A DNA stretch of 64,000 bases, from NCBI GenBank assembly GCA_020091685.1, contig CM034595.1, positions 38,964,900-39,028,899 on the forward strand, in the 5' to 3' direction. Of this stretch, positions 22,227 to 35,399 are shown piece after piece; the first letter of the stretch is position 1; each line of letters begins with the position of its first letter. The translations under genes were made by a program, and so were the position numbers. The stretch is from Lutjanus erythropterus (lineage: Eukaryota; Chordata; Actinopteri; Lutjaniformes; Lutjanidae). The notes beneath the pieces were generated by a model. The model worked only from the letters and a program-made list of their open reading frames with translations. It had not been told where the DNA came from and did not search any database.

Positions 22227-25200
22227 GACTCTTCAGTTCTGTTATTTCTTCAACAATATGTGTTTAACACTACAAGTGCCACAATTGCATAACTATCAGA
22301 ACGGCCATGAGCCATCATTTTGACATTTGACTTCCAGACTCTGTTATCTCTCATGATAAATGCCAGACTATGAGATTCATGCATTTTTTCTGTTAGTTTA
22401 TCTTTTCAAAACTGAAATAACACCAGTATGTAAATGCTGTCAAATTTGCATGCCGTCAAGTGTAGTAATGTAATGATTACATATATTCACAGCAGTTTTT
22501 TCCTGCAGGATAATGACCATCAGTGATCCAACTCAAATCAGATCAACCTAGAATTACTCAGAGTGAGAAACAGTTAAATGTATTTTAGAAGATTATAAAC
22601 ATGTTCCTTTAAAATTAATAACACATTTCCACCTATTACATCACAAAAAATAATTATAGTCTACGGGAAAAGGTTGGAAACAAGTATAAAAATAAAAGTG
22701 AAAAATGTTGGAAACATTACTATTTTTAATAAGTAAGGAAACTGTGTTTAAAATTTTGAGAGCTTTAACACAAAAAATCAGTGAGTTATAGGACCTGGGG
22801 AAAAAAAGTGTTACAACTGTTCCTGGTCTCCCCTGCTTAATTTTTAATTGTATTACTTGCATTTCAGCATTGGGAAACTAGAGATTGAGATCATTTGTTT
22901 AGTTTTATTGACAGAGACAATGATAGTTGCTAAGCAACCAAGATGCATCTCCAACTGTGCTTAAAATGCCAGTGTAACACTGGTCTTACTTATTTCGCCT
23001 ATGGCCAAAATAAGTAAAAATGATCACATTTTCTTTGCCTTTATATGAAACATGTAATACAGACACTTTGAGAAAAGGTCAGGTACCAGCAGCATTGTAT
23101 TTTTTTAATTAAACAAAGTTATTGCACAAAATGGTCAAAATGACCACCTTGGCTAATGTTAAGCAATGAAGGCAAAGAAATAACAGAATAAAACAAAAAA
23201 CGTAAACCCGGTCAGGACTTAGAAAGGATTGCGTGGTTGACAATACCAGATAAAGAGTGTGTTCTTTGGAAGTAGCACATCCACAGATGCTGTGGAAAAA
23301 GCCCACGCAGAGCCGCAGACACTTTCCAAACGTGATCAGTAATGGTTTTATCCTGAAACCCAGGCACACTAAATGTAGTAACATTATATTTAGTTTTCTT
23401 GCTTAAAAACTTTTCTATCTGTATTCAGGGTTGGAAATCGGTGAGCACAGCAGAAATGGAGAGCAGACAACAATATGTCAACAAAAGCTAACATACACTT
23501 ATGATGTGCGCACAAAATTCATATTGAAAAAAAATAATTATTTATACTGTATAACTGTAAAGTGTACTTTAACTACACTTACACACTCACTGATTTTCAG
23601 TGCCAGTGTTTAAAGTCAGATGTACTACAGCCGTGACAACTGTACAAACAAGAAAAACTGATTTGTTCTCACACTAATCTGATCAGCAGCCAGCTGTACA
23701 AATTGACATTTGGCAGAAAGGAAGTGATAAAACACATTCCACCTCCGTGTTATTAAGGATTCCACATAGATTAAAAGTCACTTTATGAGAAAGCAGTATC
23801 GGTCCGTTACCTCATCACCCAGCTAAAAACACTCGGTGCGCCCCCACCCTTTGACTCAGCATCTTTCACTTTTGCACACTACGTCTCTCTTTCCTGTTTG
23901 TTCGATCTTATTATTACTATCAGGGAAACTTCTCAAGTCACCCGTTGACACAGCGAGTTCCACTACCTCAGTATCATGACGCTGGGGTTTCACAGCACTT
24001 TTCTGACCGGGGGAGGACAATACCTACCACCACTGGAGGAGGGGGGATATCCCACGGGTCCGGATGTATGTATCGAAACGTCAGGCCTGCCTGAGCTGAG
24101 GTAAGCTTTGTTTATCTGCTATCCGATTTCCCCACACGGTTTGATATAGTCTCATATTTTATCTCATCTTACCCTCCCTTTCGCACAGTTTTGAAGAAAA
24201 GGGACGCCCACGATTTAAAGTTAGAAGAAACTGGAGTCCACTTGGGGGCTGGTGGTTAACTTTCTGTATATGACTATTTCTAGTCACACAGTCTTTTATA
24301 TGAAGACTCTAATTCTATTACTGATCAGAGTAGGAGGTAAAAAAATACTCCTTGATAAGGTATTTCAATCCATCAGGGGATGAAATGTTGTCATATAAAT
24401 GTACGTAGCCGTTTTTACATCCAAATGTATTGTAGGTTTTAACTGAATTTTTAGTAAATCAGCAAAATCAAGTGCAAATGACCTCTTGTTTGTATCCACT
24501 ACCATTAAAAGATTATTAAGATCTGGTTCATCGGGATAAGCAGTGGGTGGCGGCTATTCTTCAGTCAGAAAACCAGTGTGCTGCAGGAATGACGCAGTTT
24601 TGTACTGCAATCAATTATTGCAACTCAGTAATCCCTGGATCCTGGTATGTGCCTTAAACAGACACACCAGATGGTTTGTTACAGCGAACCATCTGGGAAG
24701 TCGTCATTAGAAACTGTTGGGAAAAGAGCAGGCACTTTCAAAGCACACTTGGCAGATGATTGGATGATTGGATGTCAACTTCAACCAGTCGGATCAAACT
24801 CTTGCGGCTGCCGGTTGGGAGAAGAGCGAAAACATCTTTCAGTGCCGTTCTTTGGTTTACTTTCAGTAAAGAAACACTCTCCACTCCCGATGTAACTGAT
24901 GCTATAACGCAGTAGCTACGCTGACCTCTTCAGGTGCTACCATCGTTTGTTTGAGACGATCTGTTTCCATGGACGCTTCTCACTGTTGTCACGCCTAAAA
25001 CAATGCTGATTGGCTGGACTAATGTTTGGTGTGGACACAAACGGACAACTTGAAGCCAAGCAAGATGGACTTATGTGATCTCATAAATCCAGCTGCCTGG
25101 CGATGTAAAATGTCTCTGCCGTCTCTACCCCATTCTACTCATGGATGTCACAACAACTGACAAACAGATTATTCATGTCCCGTGACGATGGTGACTCCTG

Positions 25201-25933
25201 ACCTTTCATACTGTCACTATCAGACTGAGATTTCCCCTCGACAGAGACGTGTGAATTTCTCTGATCAGAACTGAGCTTCAGACGGCGAGGCTGCAGCGGA
25301 GAGTCAACACTAAACAGCAACAGCGCCACTGGCATGGTTTCAGAGAAGATACTCAGGATTTATGAGCACACACACATACACATACACACCCACGCCCACA
25401 CACATTCTCGTTCACACAAATAAATACACACACTTATTAAGAAATGTATAAACACTCACAGACACCAGGAAACACAAATGCACTTACTGTACAAATAAAA
25501 ACACGTGTGCAAGCACATGTACGGGCAAACACACATTCTCCGACACACAGTTCTATGTGTACAATTCAGACACACATTAAACATTTATCTTCTTTCATGT
25601 CTCCATTTACTGATTCATCATTTGTCTCTCGGGAGATCTTCTGTCAGTTTCCCCTGAAGTGTTGTGATTAGTTTCTATCATAGCGAAAACCACAAACTGA
25701 GCAAAACCCTTCAACATCCACACACACACCCTCACACAAACACACTCTCCATCTCCTCCAAGCCGTGTTCCAGAGTGACGCCACTGAAGACGTTTTCGGA
25801 AACCGAACGTCGTCCCCCGGCGGCTGTTTTACCGTAAACACATTTCAGCATATTGTCACGTCACTCAAACAGCAGAGGAGGGTCACCGGTCAGGACGGGT
25901 GACTCAGACCCGTCAGCCCACCCCCCCACCCCA

Positions 25934-25972
<39 letters not shown>

Positions 25973-27180
25973 CCTTCCCCGAAATTCACTTTTCCTTCCC
26001 AAAAGTTTCTGACAGGAAGTCGCAGCCTTTTTTGGAGTCGGGCAGAGCTGCTCGTGATTTTGATTGGCCAAGTGCAGACAGGCTGTTAAAGTTTAAAGAT
26101 GTGGAAGTTACACATCAAAGATCGATATGTCATTATCAAATTGACGGCACTACCTCATCAAAAATATTTTAAACAAATGAGAGCACGATGGAGACACTTG
26201 GGAGCCAAATGTTTCTCCAAATTAAGACCACATTTCCCATAAATCCTGTTGCTGCCTGTCACCAATAGGAGCATTGCTTCCTCAGATAATGGTTTCATCT
26301 TTGTCTTTACCAAAGAGAATAAAGATGTTGGACATGATTTTTTTTTCTTTGGTCCTTGTCTCGATCTACAATCTGCTGTCACAAGAAACCTTTTAATGGC
26401 AGCCGTTTATACCGTATGTCGTAATGTCTAGCGTCATTCCACCGCCGCACAGAAATATCTCAACAAGCCAGCCAGGTTGACATCATTGTTTTTTCAGTGT
26501 CTCCACAAACACTGGATGGATTGACGTACAATTTGACAAAGATATTTATGTATTTGACAGGAGTATTCATTTGATCTCATGATGTTTTATCTTGTGCCAT
26601 CATCAGGTCAAACATTTAATTTGTTCAATATTTTGGTGTATGACAAAAATCCTCTTCCCTCAGGGTGACCAGATGTCAACATTAGGAACAGCTGCAACTG
26701 TCCCTGGAAATGTCCCAGTTTTTTTTTTTTTTTTTTTACTGTGCAACAAGACTACAAAGTGAAATAATATTTTTTGGCAAGAAAGGCTGGACAGCAAACC
26801 CTAGTGGTTGACATCCCAATCACGTTGTGCTGGCCAGCAGCAGGGTCTGCTCGCTGTAGCTGCTTCATATCACTCATCTTCTGACTACTTACCACTTGCT
26901 GACGATAGTTTTATAGAAAACTGCTGTGGGAAACTTGGCCAGAAGATAGACAGTGTCAAGTGAATCGACAACATTATCACAAATGTCTTTTCAAGCTGAG
27001 CAGAGAGGAGAAGGATAGGGAGAAGAGAAAAGGAGATGAGGAGGAAACGAAAAGATATGGTTACAGAACCTGCCAATTTTTTTGAGATCTATTTCATTGA
27101 TAATAACATTTGATATTTTAATGATATATTGACCCCAAAACTGTAAATGTCCCCAGTTTTAATTCACCTTATTATACCAT
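22227..27180. other. Intergenic desert, no gene seen
   Basis: AT-rich sequence with scattered short open frames that look random. A (CA)n array lies at 25937-25969 after a C-rich run, and 25370-25560 is CA-rich. The segment near 24960-25090 resembles a dispersed DNA element. Nothing supports a gene. Confidence 0.4.
25937..25969 (+). repeat. (CA)n microsatellite
   Basis: About 16 CA units after a C-rich stretch at 25918-25935. Confidence 0.95.
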
Positions 27181-27360
27181 TAACCTTTGCTGCACTTTGT
27201 GCATAATGCTATTGAGTAAATATTAGCATGCTAACACACTACATTAGGATTGTGAATATGGTAAACTATGCATGATGAATATCAGCATCTTAGCATTGCC
27301 ACTGTGAGCATGTTAACATTGCTGACGTGCCTAAATACAGCATCACAAAGCTGCAGGCGA
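27180..27360. repeat. GCTAAC/GCATG-rich dispersed repeat
   Basis: Irregular repeats of the kind TATTAGCATGCTAACAC, CATCTTAGCATTGCC and GAGCATGTTAACATTGC, followed by CCTAAATACAGC and CACAAAGCTGC. This composition is typical of a very common fish dispersed repeat. Confidence 0.55.
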
Positions 27361-29342
27361 GGCGGCAGACTCTTTCTGTCTTAATGTGCATGATGACAAA
27401 ATAGCTTACAAGATGCCGTTACCAAATCAGCACCAGTGCAATCCCACACAGTGCTGCAGGAATGAGTCCTGAAATCCAGAAATGAGTTAGCATTTTTGCG
27501 CTTCTGTTCCCTCGTCTGTAGGTCAATGGGTTTTTGGTGAGATGACTGATACAAGGTCTGTGTTTAACACAAGCTTGAAGAGATTTTCATATTTTGTTAT
27601 ATATGTTATATATATATATATAAATGCATATAATACATCAGTTAACATGTCTTAAAAAAGGTGGTTGCTAACAAGTGGCTAATTGAGACTACAGTGATTG
27701 TGACATTGATTCCATGCAACCATGGTGTTGCTCATTTATAGCTTAATGTCAGCTTTATACATCTGGCGTTTGCATTTATGCTTCAAAAAAGTGGTGGTCA
27801 TTTGTGAAGGTTTTCTTGCTGAGCGAAATGTGTCAGCATCATAAATTTGTGTTTGCCACACAGATTATTTTCTGCAAAGATCTAAAATCCAGTTTGCTTT
27901 TTGGTGGAGGGAACAGAGTGATGCTAGCTTCCAGGCTGGCCTTCCATAATACATCATCCCTGCAGCACTCTATGAGCAACAGTCATCGGCATTCATTGAA
28001 CCTTAACCTCACATTGTGTCATTTAATTTTTAATGTCTAAACTGAATCAATTACTCTCAACATAACTTCACAATTAGCAAGCTAGCGGCCCATAAAGCTA
28101 GTAGATATGAGTGTTGTAGGAATGATGATTACTTTTAATACATTTAAAAGCATTCATCCATTTATTTTTATTAGTAACATATTATTTTCAAGTTTCCATA
28201 ATGGCACCGTGCCAACACAAATGGTTTCTTTTTCCTAACTTTAAAATCTTTATTACTTCACTGTGTGCAATCCATTGGAATCATTTTAATGAAAGGTAAC
28301 ATGAGGCCTGATGCAGCAGCTTGGTCAGTGCCTCTATCCTTCAAACTGTGATGCTGCAGTTGCCCCTCTAGTGTGATGTTTTGAGGTGCCGTCAAAGTCA
28401 GCTGACATATAGTATCAAGAGTGTAAATATGGAAAGAAAAAAAATAGGGTGGATGGATGGGTCAAACAAACACAGGACTTTCATCCAGGAGATTGGGGTT
28501 CCATGTCTCATATGAAACCAGTTCATGAACTTTTTTTAGCTTACATAACATACATAACTTACTTAAGTTAACTTGTTGTGATGCATATGTTAGTTTACTA
28601 ACACAGATTAACCAAAATCAAGTAAATCAAGAAGTTTTGTCCCCTAAATGCATTCAAGTAGTGTTTGTGCCTTTATTTTGAAAGTCTAGACATATGTTCC
28701 ATATTATTGGTGGCTTCACTGTGGAGCCCTGCATGTGCAAAACTGACCAAACTGTGTTGGCGGGAACAGTGGACAGTACTGTGCAGATTCTGGCTCCAAA
28801 TAACGTCACCAGTACAAGATGGCAGTGCTCGTGTCGCGGATATTTTAGCCTCAGTTTTGTACAGTGAGAGGAAGTGCAGATGTGTCATCCATCTTTTATT
28901 TATGACACCGGTAGAGAGTGTGAATGTGTTGCAATTCAACAGAGATTAAAAAAAAGAAAAAAAAAGAAAAAGTTTTGGCACAGATATCAGTCCGGTGGAG
29001 CACATCAGTTCATCCCAAATGATGAGGTATTGTAATACTGGAAATAAATGTGAATATATGATGTTCAGTTGCTATGGCGAGAGCTTTGATATATGGTGAA
29101 ACACTGGCTGTCAGATGATTTTACCACATCATACAACCTTAACTTATTTCTGCGCGTGTGTATGTGTGTGTGCGTGGACAATAAAAGGAGTATGTCCTAC
29201 AGTATAAGACAGGAAGTGAGTGTGTGTATAATTCTTCATAAGCTGCTCTGTCACATGTGGCTCATGAATACCACAAGTTATTAACTCAGTACATCCCTCT
29301 GCCATCTTTCAACATACACATTCTGCATAGATATTATTAAAA

Positions 29343-29379
<37 letters not shown>

Positions 29380-30530
29380 GGCACGTACAGCAAAGTACAC
29401 TCCCACACACACATGCATGAAAAATGAAACAATTCCATACACACACATGCTCCTACGCTGATGTCATCTCAGTTCATCAGATGACGATGCAAACAAGAAA
29501 AGGAAACTACCAGACATTCCTCCGTCTCTCTGAAGAATCGCAGCTCGGTTGTAGTTTTTCTCTTTGACAGTCATCAAAGAGATTGTCATAATAATAATAG
29601 AATAATAATGGAATTTTGTCATTGTTGAGGTTTTCAGTGGACAAGGAATGTCTCATTAAGATTCCTGAACTGAGGACAACTAAAGTGCAGAGTCATTTCT
29701 GACCGTCCCACTCTAGATTTCAGTCCAAACTGCCGTCACTGATGGTTTTATGAATCGGTGATTAGAAATATCCAACAAGACTGAAAAGAGAAGTGGAACC
29801 AGTATGGACTGAAACCGATAAATTTGTGCCAATTCAAGACAAGGGAGGAAAAAGAGCAAAAATATCCACAGGGTCTTTCCCTATTTGTACGGATGTGTGA
29901 ATGTTTGGTTATCAAAGTAAAAGCAAGCGTTTTATTCAGGTACATTATTGTAGCTGCTAAGTTTGTCTGCGCACTGTAAAAACAACTTCAAGCAATTTCT
30001 TGTTACCTAAAGTAGATGGCAGTCGTCACACACATAAGAAGCAGCAGGAAGCTAAGCGATGTACTGCTATAGACAGGGTCAGCGGCAAAATGCATCTTAA
30101 CAACCAAAAAATAAATATCAGTACACTTTATTTAGAATATCTTCACCTCTTTACTTTGCCGTCAGACAACCTTTTCCGATGGGAGAACCGCTGTTACATT
30201 CACTCAACCAGACTCGTGTCAAAAACAGTCAGTTTTATTTATTGACATATTTCATCTAAGCACATACTTTCTCTTTGTGCTTTTTGTGATAACATCACAA
30301 CATAATAACATAATAATAAAATCAATATTAACAAGAGTAGCCACGTCAATAACAATAATAATCATGAATAGCAAAATTCATTCATGTAATGATGGTCATT
30401 ACAGAGGAGAGAAGAACAAATATTTAAAATTAATCTGGGCCACTTGCAGGAAAGCTGTAGAAAGGAAGGGCTCAACCATGTGGCATCTTAATATTTCCTC
30501 TTATTAAATGTTATGATCAAGCTTTACTTT
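27361..30530. other. Intergenic desert, no gene seen
   Basis: AT-rich sequence. A (CA)n array lies at 29349-29375. About 28620-28925 has the look of a dispersed MITE (GATGGCAGTGCTCGTGTCGC, GTCATCCATCTTTTATTTAT). No coding region or RNA gene is supported. Confidence 0.4.
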
Positions 30531-30539
30531 GGGAGTTGT

Positions 30540-30675
30540 TGGTCTGCTGCTGCCTTGGTCGGTGAGTTTGTTTGTGTGATTGTGTAACTTTGGTGAATCT
30601 GAACTAACGCTTTAAAACACCAAAGTTACACAATCACACAAAGAAATGAATCAATCGTGGCAGCAGTCAGGATGA
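30540..30675. mobile_element. Fold-back element with perfect 25-bp inverted repeat
   Basis: Arms at 30571-30595 and 30618-30642 are exact reverse complements, separated by 22 nt. The pairing continues imperfectly outward (CTGCTGCTGCC at 30544 against GGCAGCAGTCAG at 30659). It is probably a fold-back MITE. Confidence 0.75.
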
Positions 30676-30929
30676 GCAACTCCTGTGTTCTGCGAGGTAA
30701 AATGACTGATCAATAGCAGTTTCCCGACAGAAAAGGCTGTCTGACAGAAAGGTAAAGCAGTGAAAATATTTTAGATTTTAATATAGAGTAAGGTTAAAAT
30801 GATAGTGATTTTTCTAGGTGGCTAAGAATGTTTTGCTGCCGTCTCTGTCCACAGCAGTATGTTGCTTAGCTTCATACAGCAATACACCTGCTTGTGATAT
30901 TAGCGCCTTACCTTACACAACCCCACTTA

Positions 30930-31425
30930 AAATAATCCAAACTATCCCTTTAAGCAGGACTTCTCATCCATGTTGGCTAAAAAGTTGAGTGTCAAAGTCC
31001 GTTCTTGACCTTAGAAAAAAAAAAAAATCTCACGTTAAGGTATATGTGGTCTTTTCCACACATATTTGAGTCTTGTGAGAGACATTTTTTGCACAAATTC
31101 TACTTTTGAGAAAATAATAATAAAAAAAAAAAAGATAGCTGTTTTTAATTAAAAAAGGCAACATCTGAAGAAAATATCTTGTTAAGTCATGCCTAAAATG
31201 GTGGCGTGTTTGATGCTGGACCCTCTGGAATCTCAATCACAGAAAAGTAAACTTTGAAAAGCCTCCACAGACCTGGACCGCAGGCACTTTTTGGAAAAGT
31301 TTGTAGAGTCTCTACAAAAAAAAAGAATCACTGCTTTAAGTTACAAACTGTTATTCTAATCAATCTTCCTGACAGATAAGTGCCTCATTAAACCCCAATT
31401 CAAAAAAATCTAAACCATCCCTTTA
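30930..31425. repeat. Two piggyBac-type MITE end fragments
   Basis: CCAAACTATCCCTTTAA at about 30940-30956 and AAACCATCCCTTTAA at about 31410-31425 match the right end of the complete element at 51342-51524, each closing on TTAA. Matching left ends were not found. Confidence 0.5.
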
Positions 31426-31429
31426 AATA

Positions 31430-34400
31430 GAAGGAAAATATTTCTGTTTCTGTTGTTCCACCACCAAATTATTTGTTTATTAAAATGGAAAAAAAAAAAT
31501 CGCAATTCCACATTCAAAGCATCTGTTCTTAGACTTGTTAAATCTGAAGTAGATTAACATTTAGAGCCCAGGCCAGATGGTAGTTATCTTGATTTTTTTT
31601 TTTTTTAAGACAGACTATTTCATCGTGAACAAAGAAATTGGATGTTTAACTGCTTTTTCCTCTCAATAAAAACCACGAGATCAAATAAATCCAGTTCTAG
31701 ATCTTAACTTGTTGATTTATTAGACTTGTCACACCTGAGCAAGACTCACACCAACAATCCAAACATCCAATTAAACCAAGTTTCGGGTTTAAGAAACTTT
31801 ATTTCATCTGTGAAAAGGACAAATCTGAAGTCGCAAACCAGATTCCCGTTTAAAGCGCACGCTGCCCGTGTTCTTCTGCCTCAAAAACATGCACACACAC
31901 ATCCCTGTTCATCATCTGTGTCTGTGTCACACACACAGTCACACACGTGTGGAGGATGACGGAGGTGACTCAGCAGAAAGCATCCATCTTAGTGTCCCCC
32001 GCTGACCCCTCCTGTATCGTCGCACAGATGGAGCCTCACTCTCTTCTCCTCTTCATCTTCAAACCGCAGCAGGCGCCATCTCTTCCTGCAGACCGTCCAC
32101 ATGTCTTACACACCAACGCCGCTCCTGCTGCGCCGAGTTGATCGGTCATCATCGAGGAAGTGTTTTATATGCTTACTGGAACACAGGGGGAGTGTGTGCA
32201 TATGAGTGTGTGTGTGTGGCCTGAATGTGGATGTTTTAGCAGTTATTGTTAACTGGTTGGTGACCGCTGGTTTCTGCTACTAACAGAACTACCACAGTCA
32301 TCTCAGACTATCTGCTCATATATTTTTGTTCTCCAGGTTTATTGTGTACATTTATGATATGTCACTAAACTCCTTCCAACCCTCATGGACAGGCTCCCCC
32401 TGCAGGTGTGAGGAGGGCGGAGTCAGGTCGTCAGGTAAATTCAGCTCACCTGGCCTGATAGCACTTGAACCAGCAGCCACTCTCAGTCTGGATTTTGTTT
32501 GGTTTGGCCACATTTGATTTCTTTGCTGCACCTTAAAAGTAGAATCGGCAGGATTTGTTCAAGCTGTTTGTAGCACACCAGAAAGATGGTCAATTCTCCT
32601 TCTCAGGACGTTAAATACTGACATTTTGGGTTGGTAGAACATTTCAAGTGCTGCAAAGTAATGAGAAAATAAGGAAGGAATTACAGGCTGAGGGCAAGAT
32701 CTCTGCAGATACAGCAACCACCACACACTTCTGGGTTATAAGTGATGATTGATTTGGGAAAATGTTGCATATTACCCCTTAAATAAACCTCACAGCACGT
32801 TTTCAACTCGGTCATGTATCAGTGACATGTTGCACGCAGTCTTCATTAGTTTGCAGTTTATTTTCTCTTGTATGTAAGAAAAATAACTCAATCCCAATCG
32901 CCTTAACAGAGCTGTGTTCCTTTCACATCCTGCATGCTTGGAATGAGCTGCGAGAATTCTTGCCAAACATGAGACTTTGAAAAATAGGGAGGATTTCGAA
33001 ACCAAAACATGTGAGTGTCAGAGCCTTTGTTTCCTGCATTCTGTTTACTTTTAAGGAATGAAACTAACAAAAGTTTTTAATTTTATTGTTAGTTCTCAGG
33101 AAAGAATACAGAGTAAATCATCCCTCTCGCATGACCTTGTCTAAATCTCTGGCATAAACTAATATTAATCTTTCATTCATTTCTTTTTTCCACTGCCCCT
33201 AAAAGAATTTATGTGGCATATTTTACAAAATGCATGTTACTTTTGTTTAAAACTCTCCTTAAGAAACAGGAATTCCTCTTAGGAGGTCTGATTTGGTGTA
33301 GCTGTGTTCCCTGGATGGAAACTGACTAGACTTTTAGATGTGCAGGGTTTATACAGACTGTACAGTGTCAGAAAAAGGTAAAAGAAAATCTGTGAGAAAT
33401 GCAGGATAATTGAACCTTGGAGGAAATGGGGAGAAGGCAATGAAAAACAGGAGTCTCCTGGAAAACTGGGGGGCAAGAACTGCAGCAAGACAACTTGGCA
33501 TCTTTACCCTCTTGACATGTTGAAAAATACTTAAAATTAGTTTTTACAGAACAGAGTTATCACTTTTAACATGTACTATTATTTCCAATTATTCTTTTTA
33601 CCCCCTGATTCCTGTATGTTGTGTATCTGTTGGGTGTTTTTATGTTTCTCTAATGTTATCTGTCCCCATCTGGACTTTTAAATTAAACCTTTTTTGTTCT
33701 TTGGCTGCCCCACCTTGACCAGGACTCCCTGGCAGAAGAGATATCATATCTCAATGGGACTTTTCTGGTTAAATAAAGGATCATTTTTTAAAAATCCAAT
33801 ATTTTCTCCTTTTTTTTTTTTTTTTTTTTTTTTTGCTTTTCCTGTCCTCCCAGGAAGCACTGTTACTCAATAATGACATACTGTGTGCTGAGATTATTAT
33901 CTAAATAACAAGTGAAATAAATTGTCTTCACGCAGCATTAAAACATACTTTTAAATATTTGTGCTTCTGCACAACAAATTAAAGGTGGATGAGTCACAGC
34001 GCTTGAGTGCAACCACCTGTTTGAGTCGTACAAAGAACACAAACACACAAAACACAAAAACAAGCCCCTTTCTTAATTTTGTAAAGGAAAAAAACACTGC
34101 TTGGTTGCATGCTGCTGTGTTCACTTAATGTGTGTGTATGTGTGAGAGGAACTTGCTTAAAAGATTATGATAATTCATTTTTTTTTTTAAATAAAGAATG
34201 CAATAATCTCAGAGTTCAGAATGTATGATAATTAATCAATTCCATCTAAATGCCATTTTTTCCCCCTTTGAAACCAGTGAGGTGACCTGATAACCCAGCC
34301 TAAATGATGTTCTTCTCATTTATAAAGTTTTAACGTGTATGTTTTCGATGAAGTGTGTAGATAATATAGGATGATGTGAAAATGGTCAGGAACGCTCATT

Positions 34401-34860
34401 TGTGCACGTGTGAACTCATGGGTCACGATGGTTTGTCATTTCAAAAAGGAAAAATAGTTTGGACAACACTGCTGTCGATTTGGGGTGTGTCTTATACCAC
34501 AGACTTGCAAAAAATGTTTTTCTTTTTAGCATTTAGGGAGTCCTGAATGAAAAAACTGTTATACTATTATACAGTTATGGGTTGTATTAAAGGTCTACGT
34601 CACTTTTTGTCTTAAAAAAGGTCTTTTTTTTTTTTTTTTTTAATAATCAGGAATTGACCTTGTCCTCTGGTGGTGGTCATTAATTTCATTAAAGTGTGTA
34701 TTCAAAGGTCCAATCACAATTTTTGAGACAGCTCCCAGTGCAGCCTCAGGCATGAACGTGTGACAGTGAGACATCTCACCCATAAACCACCACTATAAAA
34801 GACACATTTGTAAAACTGTTAACAGGACACTTTGAACCAAAAAACAAGATCAACTGTTGC
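31430..34860. other. Intergenic desert, no gene seen
   Basis: AT-rich, with long poly-T runs at 33812-33835 and 34624-34641. The LINE-tail copy at 33705-33785 is noted separately. No gene was recognised. Confidence 0.4.
33640..33785 (+). mobile_element. LINE 3'-tail-like repeat
   Basis: Contains CCTTGACCAGGACTCCCTGG, then CTCAATGGGACTTTTCTGG, and ends GTTAAATAAAGG. This is a frequent end sequence of fish non-LTR elements. Two more diverged copies lie reversed at about 1033-1236. Confidence 0.55.
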
Positions 34861-35031
34861 TTTTTGTATTATTGAATGTTTAAATGCAGTTTAATAAGTG
34901 TGAACCTAACAAAGCTACTTTATGTGTGTGGGTCAGTGAGATGAGTGCTAATGTGGGTCTGTTTGTGACAAATAATACCAGCCAGTCAGGAGCCGGGAAG
35001 GGACAGACAGTGCTTATTAATAAAAGTCTGC

Positions 35032-35033
<2 letters not shown>

Positions 35034-35100
<67 letters not shown>
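35034..35100 (+). repeat. (TG)n microsatellite, 67 bp
   Basis: Uninterrupted TG run, followed by a second at 35174-35199 that grades into CG and TTCG. Confidence 0.97.
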
Positions 35101-35106
<6 letters not shown>

Positions 35107-35173
35107 GATGACTGGAAATGAGAGAGCACCTCCAGCATTTCTGTTGTTTTGAGCTAACCCCCTGCCTACGTAC

Positions 35174-35205
<32 letters not shown>

Positions 35206-35227
35206 TCGTGTGCTTGTGTGTCATGTC

Positions 35228-35270
35228 ACCATATGGCCAAAAGTATGTGGACACCCCTACATGTATTTGT
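35228..35270 (+). mobile_element. Tc1-like element 5' terminus
   Basis: CCATATGGCCAAAAGTATGTGGACACCCC is the recognisable terminal repeat of a common fish Tc1-like family. The following 150 bp are diverged. The 3' part of a related copy lies at 38070-38390, 2.9 kb away. Confidence 0.65.
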
Positions 35271-35399
35271 GCCTTTGTACGGAGGCTGTTTTCCATGGTG
35301 TGGTTTAAGTTTCTGGGTACAAATGAAAGGAAATCGAAATTTTTCAGCATACAGAGATATTTTTCTCAAATGGGGTCACCAGTGCCCCTAGAGGTACTT

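Noticed and set aside
34880-35350. Minus-strand frame of 156 codons
   Set aside because: It is produced by two CA/TG arrays.
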